NCBI RefSeq assembly: GCF_040807025.1
Contig: NC_090952.1
Span: 3,798,001-3,862,000, forward strand
DNA: 64,000 bases
From: Struthio camelus
Taxonomy: Eukaryota; Chordata; Aves; Struthioniformes; Struthionidae
Reading direction: 5' to 3'
This document shows positions 21,471 through 34,600 of the stretch, in pieces; positions within the stretch are counted from its first letter, which is position 1, and the number at the start of each line of letters is the position of its first letter. Below the pieces are notes generated by a model. That model searched no databases and was not told the origin of the DNA. It saw only the letters and a list, made by a program, of their open reading frames with translations. The position numbers were made by a program, and so were the translations under genes.

Positions 21471-24400
21471 GGGGGTGCCCTGGGGTAGGGGGTGTTTAAC
21501 TATCTTCTCTAATGTAATTGCCTATGGCAGGCCGTTTAATATTTCATAGGCTGCCTGAGCAAAGTAAGGAACTTCTTCTGATATGCTCCCACAACCCTTT
21601 CAGTGTATCAAATGTATTTGCAGCCAGAGAGTACCTGAGTTCTTTCTATTGTGTAACTGGTGCTAAGTACTGTCATTGCAAGCCCATGCAGACTGCAAAA
21701 GGCGTGTTTTAGCCTAGCCCACTTTTAGGGTGTGCTTGTGTTCTGTGGGAACCTGCACCGTCCACTGGAAAATAGGGCCTCTTGCCTAGTACCGGTAGGT
21801 TTTTTTCTGCATTGGAAGCCCAAGTTTCTCTCTTTTTTCTTCTGAAGGAGCCTTTTCCTCAGCCACCTAGAAGGGACAACAGCATTTGTCATTGCAAGGA
21901 CTGTGCTCACGACTTGGGATGTTGGTAGCTCGGCCCCTGGGCAGCTCCCTGCCGCAGTTAGATCAGGGTATCTATGCAAAGGTATCCTTCAGTCTCAGGA
22001 TGGTCTGGCCCTTGCATATCACTTCATGTGATATCCTTTCAGGACCTTTTTGGTTCCAGGGATATTCACATTCTTCTCCTCTTTCCATTAATATTTGTAG
22101 CACAACTAATTTGGCAGACCCTCTGGAAAAGGCTTGCAGAGCACCTTGTCCTTCGCAGAATGCTGTTCTCTTGAGTAGCCAGCACGACTCATGAGCACGC
22201 AAGAACAGCGCATGCAGAAAGCACCTGCACCACTGGGAAAGTCCAGGGGTTGAATTATATATGTGTGGCTTCCCTTTTGCAGCGGGGAACTGGTTTGGTG
22301 ACACCTACATTGGAACAGGCTGGAGCAGCAGACAGCTGGGAAGCCTGGTTCTCACAGTCTCCCTTCGGTTTTCTAAGCAAGCACCCTCCTTTCATTACAG
22401 TCAGAAAGCAGTTCAACAGCCCAGGAAGCCACCAGGGATCCCTAGAGTAAAGCCCCCCTTCCTGGACTCACTGCTGAGGAATATCAGCAAATACTCCAAA
22501 ACATTACCTCTAGGAGTCATCATGAAATAAGGAGCTGGAAAAGGATGCAGGGACCAAGAATGTGCCACCAAACATGGGGCAAGCCTAGTGTAGTAACAGA
22601 GAAGAGTCCTTTAGCAGCAAAGAGGCAACTGGGCATTTCTGTTCATCTTGATAAGCTTCTCCAGCTATTTCTGGCCAATTTGACCTTCTGAATACCACAG
22701 TCCAGGCAATGCCCGCATGCTCAGCTACCAAAATGAGCCACTGACTGAAGCCTTTCTTGGCATGTCCTCAGTCTGCCAACTGGACACTCCCTGTGATTGT
22801 GTTTTTGAGGGAATTCAGCACTGCCCATTAGGAACTCCCTGTGAGCACAGTTAATCGCAACAGTTAATTAGGCCAACAAAGAGCTATTGAGACCCACAGC
22901 AGCTGACCGAGGTTCTGAGACAAATGAAAAATATAATAGACAGTGTTGCCTTCCTAAAAGGCATATGTTAATAGTACTTTACTCACATACCCCAAAAAGT
23001 GAATCACATACCACCTAACAAAATAGTCTGGGCAGGTTCAGCTGTAACACTTGCTCTACTCAGGTGAAGGAACAAAGCGCAGATACTGGTACACAGATTT
23101 TGATCATAGCTGGAATATGCTGATGAAGAAAAGGAATAGTCAGCTATCTGAGCTCCTGGCTTGGCCCTGCCCTGCATCCTTGATTTCATGTGGGGTGGCT
23201 GACATTGTAGTCTGTTAGTCTGTTGGAAGGAGGACCCTTTTGGATTATCCCTTTGCTATTACCCGTTCTGGATTGACTGAGATGATGTGTGTGACTACCA
23301 AGGTCAAAGACTGCTGTGCCTTGTAGTAGTAGTTGGACTGCTGGGCAGAGGATGCTAGGGCAAGTGAAACAAAAGCAGAAGGCGGGGCTACCTGGGTAAC
23401 CTCCATGGTCAGCAGGTGCAGAACATGTTATTGCCTTTCTTGGGACAGTGAAACTAGAAAGTAGAGGCTTTAGGACATATCTGTCCAGCTTGAGATATGT
23501 GTGATAGGATTTATCCCCTTGTTGACTGGGAGAGGCAATGGCCAACAGTGACTGTGACATTTCACTGAAGCTAAAAGTTGGGATTTGGACATCTATCGGA
23601 TGATGCAGTCATTGCAGGATTATCATGTCTGGCGGGTCAGTGCTGCCTAGAGACCTTGGCTGATGTGGTACCCTATGTGGAAGGTTTCCTTCCTCTCCCA
23701 GCTGCCTGGGGAGGAAATCCCAAGTCCCTGCTTTGGCCAGCTCTACTAGAGTCTGTCCAAGCCTGCCCCAGCATCAGGAGCAAGCAAAGGATTAACTGCA
23801 CTCCAAGCCCTACCTAAAAGGTTAAACTTCAAGGGACACTCCTGAGCCCAAGACCTCCAGTACGTCTGATATGGGGACAAGGTTTTGCAGCTCAGGTAAG
23901 CCTGGAAGAGCTAGGGGAAAGTCCCAGCCCCGATTCCTCTGTGGTCAACCTTGCCATTCCCTAGGAATTCCTAGAGGGCAAGAAATATCAAATCACCAGC
24001 CTGGGATGGTAAATATTTAACAAGGGGAACACCCATTTCTTTCTCTCTCCTCTCTTCATACATATTCAACTACTGCATCTCTTGTAGCTGGCAGCACTTC
24101 CTCTTTCCATTTCCTTCTCCTGGCCACCCTCACAGTGCCAGGGCAGAGAAGCAAACCCACAGGAACATGGAAACTCATAGACACTGGGGAAGGCTGTACC
24201 CCTTAATGAAAGATTGAAGTAGCCACAGACAGGGCACAGTGGAAGTGTGGTAGAAGTGAAGTGCATTAAACATATCCATGACTGGTCTCTGGCCCAGAGG
24301 TAGAACAACATGGAATAACCAGTGTCCCCATTGTTAGATAGCCTTGACTTGGGTAAACTGTCTTTTGGGAATGGTCTCAGACTTACACTGAGCCTCAGAC

Positions 24401-24710
24401 TGCACCTGCAGTTTCCTGTGGCAGTGCACAAGTTGGTTCAGGTGAGAACACACCAGAAAAAGCACTAACAGTGCAACATACAGACTAGAGAGTTCCAGCA
24501 CCCTGGGTGTTTCCCAGCCCTCTTTGACTTACCAACGTAGCCGGGCACACAGCCCACTTCTGAGATATGCATAGCTCAGACATCTATCAAGCAAGGGAGT
24601 TAAGGCAAGGTGGATCTGCATTGTCCTCCTGATGACACCCTCATCATGGCAACTAAGTCATGTCCCAGGAGAGGTGGTATCTCTAGGTCTTTTGTCCTTC
24701 GGAGGAGATA

Positions 24711-24882
24711 TAGAGTCACAGAGTAATTTAGGTTGGAAGGGATGTCTGGAGGTCCCTAGTCAAATACCCTACTTGAAGCAGGGCCAGTTAGAGCAGGTTG
24801 CTCAGGTCCTTGTCTAGTTGAGATCTGAATGTCTCCAAGGATAGAGATACCATATTCTCTCTGGACCCCGCTCTAGTGTTTG
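24711..24882 (-). mobile_element. CR1 LINE fragment, 5'-truncated, 3' end
   Basis: It reads TCACAGAG..TTAGGTTGGAAGGGA and later GAATGTCTCCAAGGATAGAGA, the reverse complement of the avian CR1 3' region. The element's sense is minus, with its 3' end at 24711. It is strongly diverged from the consensus as I recall it. Confidence 0.85.
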
Positions 24883-27381
24883 CGTGAGTATGAAGAGAGA
24901 CTGTCAAGGAACTTAAACTACAAAGGCAAGCAAACCTTACCTGGTAATCATGCCTGATTTAGCAGGCATACACCATGGGGTTGCAGATGAGAGGAATCAG
25001 GCTCAGCTGAAACCTGTGCTGTATGTAGATAGACACATGGGAGACCCCCACCAGACTCTACACCAGTCCCCATGTACCCACAGGTTCCCAGAAGGTTTCT
25101 CAGAGTAGTGGTTGGCCATGACTGGGAGGCAGGAGTAGCTGGTCAAGGCAGAGTAAAGGGGGGGATGAGGGGTGGAAGACTATCTGAGGAGGTGAAGATG
25201 CAAGCAAGAAAGCAGTGCCTTTGGATGGCACTGAGGAAGGGTAGGTAGCTTCATGCTGAATGACACACAGTGGGAGCAGCAGGAGAGATCAGCTGGGCTC
25301 CCAGGATCCAGAGAGGAAAGTTTCATACTTGGCCCCATAGGAATGTGGACCAATGCTCCCGGTCCTCTCAGGGCTCCCTCAGCCTGCTCCAGCACATACA
25401 CGCCTGCCGACACTGAGGCTTTCTGTTGCTCTCCATCCCTTTCTGCTCACTCCAGCTCTTACAGAAACCAGCTCTATTAATATCCCCATTTCTTCCTCTC
25501 GGCCCATTATTCTCCTGATGGCCCAAATTTCCAGTTAGCTCCTCTCCAAATTTAAATGATTGCTTCCCTCTCTCCTCTCCTCCCCCCACCTTTCCGAGAG
25601 ATGATGTCACTGATGACCTATATTCTCCTTCCTCTTAAATGGCTGGCGCCGGGGCTATTAGATCCGTGCTGCTGGGCTGTGATTGGCTGACAGCCAGTCC
25701 CAACCTCACAAGTAACCACGGCAGGCTGAACACGGTCATTCACCACGAGAAGGGAAACTCCTGCACTGCCAGCAGATTTGGAGGGAAGGAAGAACAGAGG
25801 TGGCTGGTGCCTACTCCCACCTGGGGAACGTTACCAGGGAAGGGAGGAAGGGGAGCCCTAAAGTAATTAACAACCTTGACCAGATGAAAGCAGCCATGGA
25901 AGCTGTGGAAAGCATCTTCACTGCTCAACCTGCCACCAGACATGAGGAGAGCACCAGGACCTGGACATAGCTTGAGAGTGTAGCTTGGAACAACTTCTCT
26001 GACCCATCTTGTAGCCCCACAGCCTCTAAAGCAATGTAGTTACTGAGGGTAGCAGCTATAATTGCTATAGCTATCTGTGTTCCCCTCATCGTCTACCCCT
26101 AAACCCTGTAATAGCCCAGAAGTGCCATTTTGAACAGTCACTTGTGTGTCTGGAGGGCTCAAGACTGATATACTCCTTTAGAAGCCAAAGCACCTTGCCA
26201 AAAGCCATCTTGTTTCAGTGCAATGGCAAACTCTACAAATGCTTTCTCGTGCAGTTATTCAGTGAAGGATCTAGCCCCATATCTGAGCAGGAAGTACTGC
26301 CTAACACAAAGTTATTAGTCAGCAGAGTGGCCGCAGCTCATTCAGTCTGTGGGAAAGGAGTCCATGAATTTTGTTTGGCTGGAAAGAGGCCTTCTATATG
26401 GTAGGAGGAAACAGGGCAATACTCCCTCAGCTGCCCATGGCTCTGTCTGACTCTGATCAGAGTGTCCCATTTCTACAGCTTTGCCACAGGCCGTCTCTGG
26501 ATCTGCTCAGTAATCAACAGAGCTTCAGTGTCCCATTTAGCCCCAGGTTAGGGAAGAGCTGCCATGAACCAACATCTTTGGTACCACCTGGTTCTGTTCA
26601 TCAAAAGGACAGAGATGACACCTGTAAAAAATCAGAGGGAGAGGGAGAGCAAGGGAAAGAGGAAGGGGAAGGGGAAGGGAGATCATGAGTAGAGGTAGGA
26701 ATAGAGGTCCTTTGCCTTTCTCTAGCCTTGAGCATCTCTTCCATTTCTACATTGTGTCCCAGTTCTTCCACCTTCTTACAGTTCCTAAGCTGGGTCAGCT
26801 TCTCTGCAGAAAAAATTCTTACTGCTACTCCCTGAGCCCATGTCCCCAGCCCAGGCCCTTTTAGAGCAGGGATCCCCAGATAGCTCTGTGCATGCAACCC
26901 CAACATCCCAGACCCCTCATTCCATAAACATCCTGTCCTGACCGACTTCCACTGCTGGCAGGAGACTTAGCTGAGTGGATGAAAGGCCCAGCCATTCTGC
27001 CTGAGTGTCTGTGGTTATCACAGTGGTTCTCCTAGACTAAGCCATGACCATGTCTGTGTGTCAGAGGCTGCAGGAATATCCCAAAGATACCCCAAAGGCC
27101 AATTGTGACATCCTGCCTCTTCCAGATAAGTCGCCTTTGCCCGAGAGGTGAGTTTTTGCCTGGGTGGGCCAATGTCTAGCTGCAAGTGCCCCTCAGCACC
27201 TGGCCACAGAAATCCCACTTCTCATGAGCCCCAGCCAAAGGGATACAGCAGCCAAAAGGGACAAACCTGCTAACCACCTCCTTATCCTAAGGAGATTCCT
27301 TTTGGGCCTCGTCCTCATTTATAGAGTGAAGGGAGTTCCCTAGAAATTAATGCAGTTAGAATTTCCAGCAAGAGAGAAGAA
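24883..27381. other. Intergenic stretch, no gene seen
   Basis: Ordinary unique sequence; open frames lack domains. A purine-rich tract at 26634-26682 is listed separately. Confidence 0.55.
26634..26682 (+). repeat. Purine-rich (GGGAGA/GGGGAA)n tract
   Basis: Nearly pure A/G on the plus strand with one C; imperfect GAGGGA and GGAAGG units. Confidence 0.8.
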
Positions 27382-27454
27382 GAAAAAGAAAAAGAAAAAG
27401 AAAAAGAAAAAGAAAAAGAAAAAGAAAAAGAAAAAGAAAAAGAAAAAGAAAAAA
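27382..27454 (+). repeat. (GAAAAA)n hexanucleotide microsatellite
   Basis: About twelve nearly perfect GAAAAA units over 73 bp. Its length and purity suggest it is young and variable. Minus-strand frames through it give alternating FS or LF low-complexity peptides, which are not genes. Confidence 0.95.
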
Positions 27455-30400
27455 CAGGAAGAGAATGAGGAGAGGAAAACAGGAAAAATAAGGAAGGAAA
27501 GAGAGAGTCTTGGTTTTCTGAGTTAGAAGCAAAATTATCTTGATTTGCATTTGAATAATTCATGTTTGCCACAGGCCATGTATTCCTGAGCTTGGGTGTC
27601 AAGTGTTTATAGAATATATCTCTTGACAGGGCACTTGTGTGATATTCAGCCATTGCCAGAGTGTTAAAAAAACACACACAACAAATGTAAAAGGAGGGAA
27701 AAAAAGGAAACAGCAAAATGACGGCTTCCTCCACCTCAGTTTGAGAATAATTGGTCCAAATGAAGCCCCTTTCTTTTCAATAAATACTCTCCCCCTGCCC
27801 CCTCCCCTAGATGAGTAACCATCCATAGCATGTGGACATAGCTGAGAACACAGCATAGGTGGTTAGGAAGTTGTCCCTACACAGAGAGGGAGAGGCTGTC
27901 TGCTCATTTTAGAAGATGGGCCTTAAAGGTGCTAGAGGGATTGTAGCCTTTTTTTCATCTCCTCAGCCTTTACCAGGATACAGAGTCCTGACCCTGAAAA
28001 CTGGAGAGATGTCCCATCCCAAACACTTCCATCTTGGAGGAAATCCCAGTTGTGCTGTAAACCAGGGTGGTGCAGGAATGGTGCTTGGATGTCTTGGACT
28101 TCTTGTCTCCATCTCATAGGCCATATGGCCGTGGCAGCACCAGCTAGTGGGTTTAAGTGTATATCTCAGATATTTCAGATATTCAGGTACAGGGGTTCCT
28201 TGCTGCCCAGACAGTGGTGGAATTGGATGGAGGTGGTGAAACACCAGCTGACATGTCCTCGATTAAGCCGTTTGTTCAATAAGGGATGAGAAGACACAGC
28301 CTCCCTGGTCCTGTGGTCCTGTGAGCAGGAAGATACAGGAGAGACAGGAACTGGAGGAAGGACACCTCCTCTGCCTGGAAGAACCCAGACCCTGTCTTCT
28401 CCTCTAGGAAAGAGTCCGTTACCTGTGACTAGCTAGGAAGCTGTGGGTAGCTCTGCCCCAAATCCAGGAGCTGAAGAGTTGGGAACTGGGTGAGGTGAGT
28501 CAGAAGCAGAGTGGGGTGGGAAGGGAGATGCCTTATATTTTCTGCAGAGACTTTTAATTTACATTCTTTGTAAGCATTTACAAGTTTCATAGACAGAAAA
28601 CATCATCTTTCTCCCCTTGCGTTTCAATGCCTCACACTCACACCTGACACCTTGGCTAAGGGAAGACTCTAAGTCAAGTGAGGAGAAGAAGAATGACTAT
28701 GCACAGGAACAGCAAAATGGAGGAAGAGAGAGTCCCTCCATGATGGTACTGTTGGAACTGTATCCAGTGAAGGATAAAATGGAGTATGAAAGATAAATCT
28801 GGTGCCAGGGGCAATGAGCAGGTAGAGATGTAGTTTCCCTTATCGTGCATGATTCAATTACAGGTGCTTTGCAGGATTCAGGGAATAACTGGGAAAGTTT
28901 CAGATATAACTCATCTCTTCCTATTCCAGCTGTCATGCAGACCCTCCTCTTCACAGGGCTTTTTCGGGTAGTAATGGAGGGTAAGTGGAGTGGTGGCACT
29001 CATGCTAAACGTGCTCTTGCAGATCAGATATGGCTGGTAAGCACCTGATGGCCAAATTGCATTGTCTATACAGCACAAAGCAGACATAACAACTGTGAGT
29101 AGGGACCTCTATGTCACCCTGAGAGTCCTTATGGACTTTTTACTCCTTGTCATGGGAGGGGGACAGACAAGTGCTCAGGGCTTTGCAGCATTTGTTACCT
29201 CTTCGGAGTCAGGGATGGCAGGTAAGGGTGGTGTTAGTGCCCAGTGGAGTCCTTGGCCAGGGAACAGTGCAATCCACAGACGCCAGAGGAACAAAGTAGG
29301 TGATCAGGGAGCAGCAGGGTGCAATGGAAGATGGGCATGTGTGTCAGGGAGAGTGCCACAAGCACCATGGGAGGCAAATAGGAAGGAGCCAGGGGCATCC
29401 TGACACTGCCCAGCCACCGATAAGGATCCCAAATTTCAAGGTCAGATCCACCCCAAAGGGAACAGTCACCAACCCCAACTCTACATCCAACAGTCTCATC
29501 TCAGGATAGGACCAACCCACTGTATTGTCACAGCCCCAAGGTAAGATGGTGAGGTCAGAACCTGTCTCTCTGGGCTAGAAGGAAGTCTGATTCTCCCCGA
29601 ACTGCTCTATGCCCAGAGGTCCTCTTCAGCTAGGTGTGTCCAGGGGTACAGGGCTGGAGGGGAGCCTGTGCTGACAGACCAGAGACATGTGGGTCGCTGG
29701 TTTCACCCCACTCCCCAGCTTCCTCATGATTTCTTAAACTATCTCATACTCAGGTGGTAAAGCTCCAGCCACAGGCAACTGCTATGGCTTTTCATGGCTG
29801 AATAACTGAATTTAGACAGAGAGGAGGCACTGAGAGGCTGTTCCCTCCCCCATGTCACAGTCACACCAGAATGCGGACCTAAGAAAGCCACTGGTCCCTG
29901 CAGGGACAGCACAATCCTCCTGGCCTCATTTCCAGGCAGGAAAGGAAGGCAGGGGTCCTTGCTCCCACCTATCCTAATTGGATGCCCACTGAAATCAGTT
30001 AAGGCCATTGTCCTTCTGACCTCCACGGACACAGAGGCCTCAGTGCACTGCCTCTACACTCAGAGAATGGCTGAGCCACTGAGAAATGATGCACCACCTT
30101 GCCAAGTGTGCATACAGCCCACTACACAGCCAAGCTTGGTTCTTCACCACCAGTCATTATGTTATAACCTTACTGCTCTTCTAGCCAAAGATCTGCTGAG
30201 GATAATGAAGTCTTTGCTTGCTCACCAGCAAAGGGTATCAGCAGGATTCCTGTTTATCTTGCAGTATTTTACCTGGAGGGAAAGGAGGAGCTGTACACAT
30301 ACTCGAGGACTTGCTGTTGTCTGCTTTCCTTCCATAGATCCTTCCTTCTGGCCACACCACACTCTGCCCATAACAGCCAACTCGTCAAGCCATAGGGCCT

Positions 30401-31570
30401 GGGGGGCACGGAGCTGAAACAGCACCTACAGTAGGGTGGGACAAGCATAGTTAGAAGTCATCATTAAAGGCCCATCCGTTCCTCTGAAATGAATCTCTCC
30501 TCCAGCACCTTTTGTGTGAAACACATCTGTCTGCCTTCCTTCTTTTGAAGACCTGGGGAAAATATCTTTTCTTGTGACAGAAGGGCAGGCTGATGAGACT
30601 GGATGACAACCCTGAAGACCCTCTGGGGTATTTGTTATCTAGGGAAGGAGAGATGGCTCTTTTCCCATACCCCTTGGGGGCAGTAAGCTCCGGCACGTGA
30701 CTTGCTGGAGAAGAAGGCCTGACTGGACACAGCATGAGAGAGTCTGGGCACAAAGTTCAGCTCAGATCTCTCTGTGCAGGGAGCTGATAGAGGCAAGGGC
30801 TGTCCCCTCCTCTCTCTTGGTAGAAGAGTCAAAAAGCAGACTCACAAACGTCTGGGCAGGCTCAAATGCAGGGGAAATGTCTCCAGGACCAGGCCAGGCC
30901 TTGACTGCAAAGACCAGCTTCAGCTGTATTAGGAGCAACAGCAGCTCCCCAGCTCCTGAGAGTGCTTTCCTAAGGTGAAGCCATCCAAAAGGTCCAGCTT
31001 TTTCACACCTGTATTAGCAAAACATCCAATAGCCAATAGCCAAGTAACATCCCTCATTCTTTTCTGTTTATTTTCATGTAGCCAAGTGCACAGTTGAGCA
31101 AATAGGAGGTTACTGATACTTCTATCTCTTCATCCTGATTTTCCAGGACACTTCATTGCTTCTGTATATGTTACTTGGCTCTCCCCTTACAGATGCCCCA
31201 CAGATTCCCCAGTCATATCTCTCCCCACCTTCCCTCCACTTGCTCTGTCTCCTAAAATAAAGAGTCCCTCGTCACGCTCCTGAAGACAAGAGCCCCTCTT
31301 CCCCCAGGGGGTAACAGGGTATTACTGCCATTTTCTCTGCTTTCATTGACTCCCTGAGGACCTCAGATCACATAAACTCCGTGCTGGCTTTCCAGTGTAA
31401 CAGAGGATTGGAGAAGGCCAAAAGAACAGGAGAGAGAGAGATTGCACAAAAAAAGGACAGGGATCATTTTTACAAGAAGAACTGCTTGTTAAAGAACCAT
31501 GCTACTGAGCACAGTGTTCAGTATTCAGCTTGGAGGTTTTTCCATCCCACGCTTCCCAGCAAAAAGTTTT

Positions 31571-31624
31571 GAAAAAAGGAAAAAAGGAAAAAAAAAAAAG
31601 AAAAGAAAAAGAAAAAGAAAGAAA
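31571..31624 (+). repeat. A-rich (GGAAAAAA/GAAAA)n tract
   Basis: Imperfect A-rich purine run, without a recognisable retroposon body upstream. Confidence 0.8.
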
Positions 31625-34600
31625 CTTAGAGGCTAGGTATAAACTACCATTGGAAAGATACACTCCATGTGCCGGGCCTGGATGTCCTTGGAGGACAGAA
31701 TCTTCGGTGCTGACATGCCTTCTCTACCACTTCAGTCACATCTGAGCTGTGTTGGTCCTGTGGGTACATGAAGGCCTGAGCTCCACTCAAGTTTATGTAA
31801 CCAATAGGTTCTCACAGTGAGCTGCAGAGAGCCCTGGTGCCTGGCATGTCACTGAGGACATCCAGTCACACAGCAGCAGTGCTCTTTGTTCAGAAAATGA
31901 GGAAGAGAAGCAAGCTGGTCCTCCAGCATTGCTCGACTCGTCTTTGTGGAGACAAGGCGCAGAGCAAAGGGAAAGAAGGCTGAGTTATCATCTACCATTC
32001 AAAAGCTGAGAACTGCTTTCTTCCTGCTGGAGTTGGAGCCATGCCTGAGGGTGGGAAGGGTCTGGGTGGGACCCCATTTTATGGTTTGCTTCAGGAACAG
32101 AGCACACACTGTGTTAGCTTACACACACTGAGGATGTGTGAGAAGCCATGGTGTGCGAGATGGCGCAGTCCAGGCTGAGACACAGCCAGAAACACTGAGC
32201 ACTGAGTGAAGCCATAGCTAGTTCCAACATATCTGCTCGGGGCGGGGCGGGGGGGAGGGATTCCTCCTGTGTCTCATTCCAAGGCCAGCTCCGGACATAG
32301 ACACAGTAAATCTGGGTCACCAGACTGCAAGGGAGAGGGGGTAAGAGGAGAACAGCTGCCTCAGGCACCAAGCTCAGAGGAGCAAGACCAGCCAAGCTCC
32401 CCTGTCCCTCTAGCATACATCCCTGACCACACCCTCTTGCCTGCCCCTGTTCCCCACTACCAACCAGATAGGAGTGAGGCCTCAAAGACAGGAGGCTATT
32501 TGGGTTGTGGGGAGGGGGGCAGAGGACAGCGTAAGGCAATGGAAGTTGTCCAGGGCCCCTTCCACCTCACTGTGCCCAGAACACTGTTGTGGATGCCCAG
32601 GTACACCACACAGATGCCAGGCAGAGCTGTATCGTGGCTAACAAGGGTCATTTTGCTCGTAGGAGTACTCATTGCTTCCACTACCAGATCCACGGAGCAG
32701 GGAAGGAGAGCTGCTCACGCAGTGTGGAGCACAGGTAATGTACTGCCTGCACCTGGTGTGGCTCAGCCAGTGTCTGTGCATTGTTCTCCCAAGCACTCTG
32801 CTTTGGGCTGGATTCACCAGTACAGGGACAGCACCCAAATTAATCAGACCTCGCAGAAAGCATAAACTTGACCACAAAACATCCATGGTCTCCACAAAAT
32901 CTCTTGTGTTACCAAAACTGATCCGAAGGTATCAGATTTTGCTGTGTCTGAGGTGACCCCGTGTGGATGTCTCTGCATGATGACACCTTGTCCTGCAGAG
33001 CTTGTAATATCTATGTGTCTCCCTTATACTCAGAGTATCGTGCTCCCAGTTACCCCAGATCACAGGGAGCTGGCTGCAGTGTTACAGTGTGGAGAGTAGA
33101 GGAGTGTTGGAAGAGGAAGCTGGGAGTGGAGGTATTTCTCCTTTAGTCTTTACTAAAAGGGACCTTTGGAGAGACACACGAGGAGTTCAGATACATGACA
33201 CTGTGTGACTCATGGTATGTATCTGCCTTGTGGTACACATCGTCAGCGAAAAATGCTCTGGATAGGATGCCCCAAACCAGTCCTGCAGCAGGTTAGAAAG
33301 CAACAGAAATTCATGTGGGCAAGAGCAAGATGAGAGTGTGTCTGTCCTCAAATCCCTTCCAGTTGTTTGATTAGCATCCATTTCAGTCTGTGGATAAGGA
33401 AGTAAGAGGCTTGCACGGCGCAAAGTGTCTGGCTCATTCTAAAACCGAGCAGTGAAAGGGGAAGCACCATAGTAGCTGTTGGACTGATGTGAACCCCACT
33501 GCCACCCTGCACCTACTCTGTGTGAGAGTACACACATACATAGTGAGAGGCTGTCCCACCAAACACTTCTAGTCCGACTGATGACGTGCAGCAAGGACAG
33601 GTCACTGTGTCTTCACTTAAGCTGGTCTCTGAGGCTCAGAGCTGTCAAGTTACGCAATGGCAGTCACCCAGGAAATGCACAGAAGGCGCTGAAAACTGAC
33701 CCAGCCAGGATAGTCCCCAGGCAGTTCACAAGAGCAGAAAGAAATAAAAGGATATTAGAGGGCTTTGGACATCTCACATGACCTCTTCTTCCTTAGAACG
33801 TGAAAGAGCTTCATGGAGGGCTACCACCTCAACTCACTGGACAGGAAGAGAATGGCCTCTGCTGCAGCAGCAGGACCATCCCCAAAGGGACACATCTTCC
33901 TCCACAGCGCACTGCCTCCTCAGTTCCTGTCCTGAGACACCGTGTGCCATGTAGTGGCTCAGGGATCCCCAGCAGGGCAAAGAGCCCAGCCACCGGCGGG
34001 GGAGACTGAGGTCCAGCTCTGCGGGTAGAGCCCCTTGGCAAGGCAGGCGTCTGCAGCAGCTGGAGTGGGTTTGTGTGTAAAGCCAGGCTCCTCTGATGGG
34101 AAGCCGCCTGCAGAAACTGAAGCAATCCATTCCTAGGTGTCTGTTGGCTGCTGCCTATTCAGACCCACAAGCTGCCCCACAGCATCAGCTTCATCCCCTG
34201 AATCCCACAGCAGGAGGAGGAGCAGAGCAACGAGACTGGGGAGGGTAGGGGGCTTCACTGATAAGGCAAACAGAAGTGGGAAGGGAAGAGAGTATAGTTG
34301 GGGCATCCGCCATGAAACCTGGACCATTTTCCCCCCAGGGCACCCAGACAGCTAGTGAGACCTCAAACCACAGACCTCTTTAAGAAATGTCATTTGAATA
34401 ACTGCTTGGGCAGCGGGGAAAGAGCCAGACAGGGAGATGGAGCCTTTTACCGCCTGCTCTCTCCCAGCACCCAGTTCACAGCTGGTGCACCAGCAGGGAT
34501 CCCTGCTTGGCCATATGCTCTACGTGCTGCTTCAATTACCCCTCAGAGGAGCCTGGCTTTGCACGGCTCTTGGGAGGGGGAGGAGGGGGCTATGGGGGAA

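Larger units (their letters stand above)
16551..24710. other. Gene-free upstream flank of the POU4 gene
   Basis: No exon is recognised on either strand. Contents noted separately are an A-rich tract (about 17419-17441), a POU/E-box motif near 17.66 kb, and a motif-rich block at 21.0-21.47 kb. Open frames of up to 126 codons just above the promoter island lack domains. Confidence 0.55.

Noticed and set aside
27315..27734. 139-codon minus-strand frame with a long FS repeat
   Set aside because: It is a translation of the GAAAAA microsatellite and its flanks.
32114..32326. Exon-like minus-strand segment with a good acceptor (CCTTGCAG) at about 32325
   Set aside because: The acceptor is convincing alone, but no donor fits the open frame, no partner exon was found, and the peptide matches no family I know.
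32269..32865. 198-codon plus-strand open frame, the longest outside the gene and CpG islands
   Set aside because: No recognisable domain, low-complexity Ser/Pro/Gln stretches, no paired splice signals, and overlapping open frames on the other strand.
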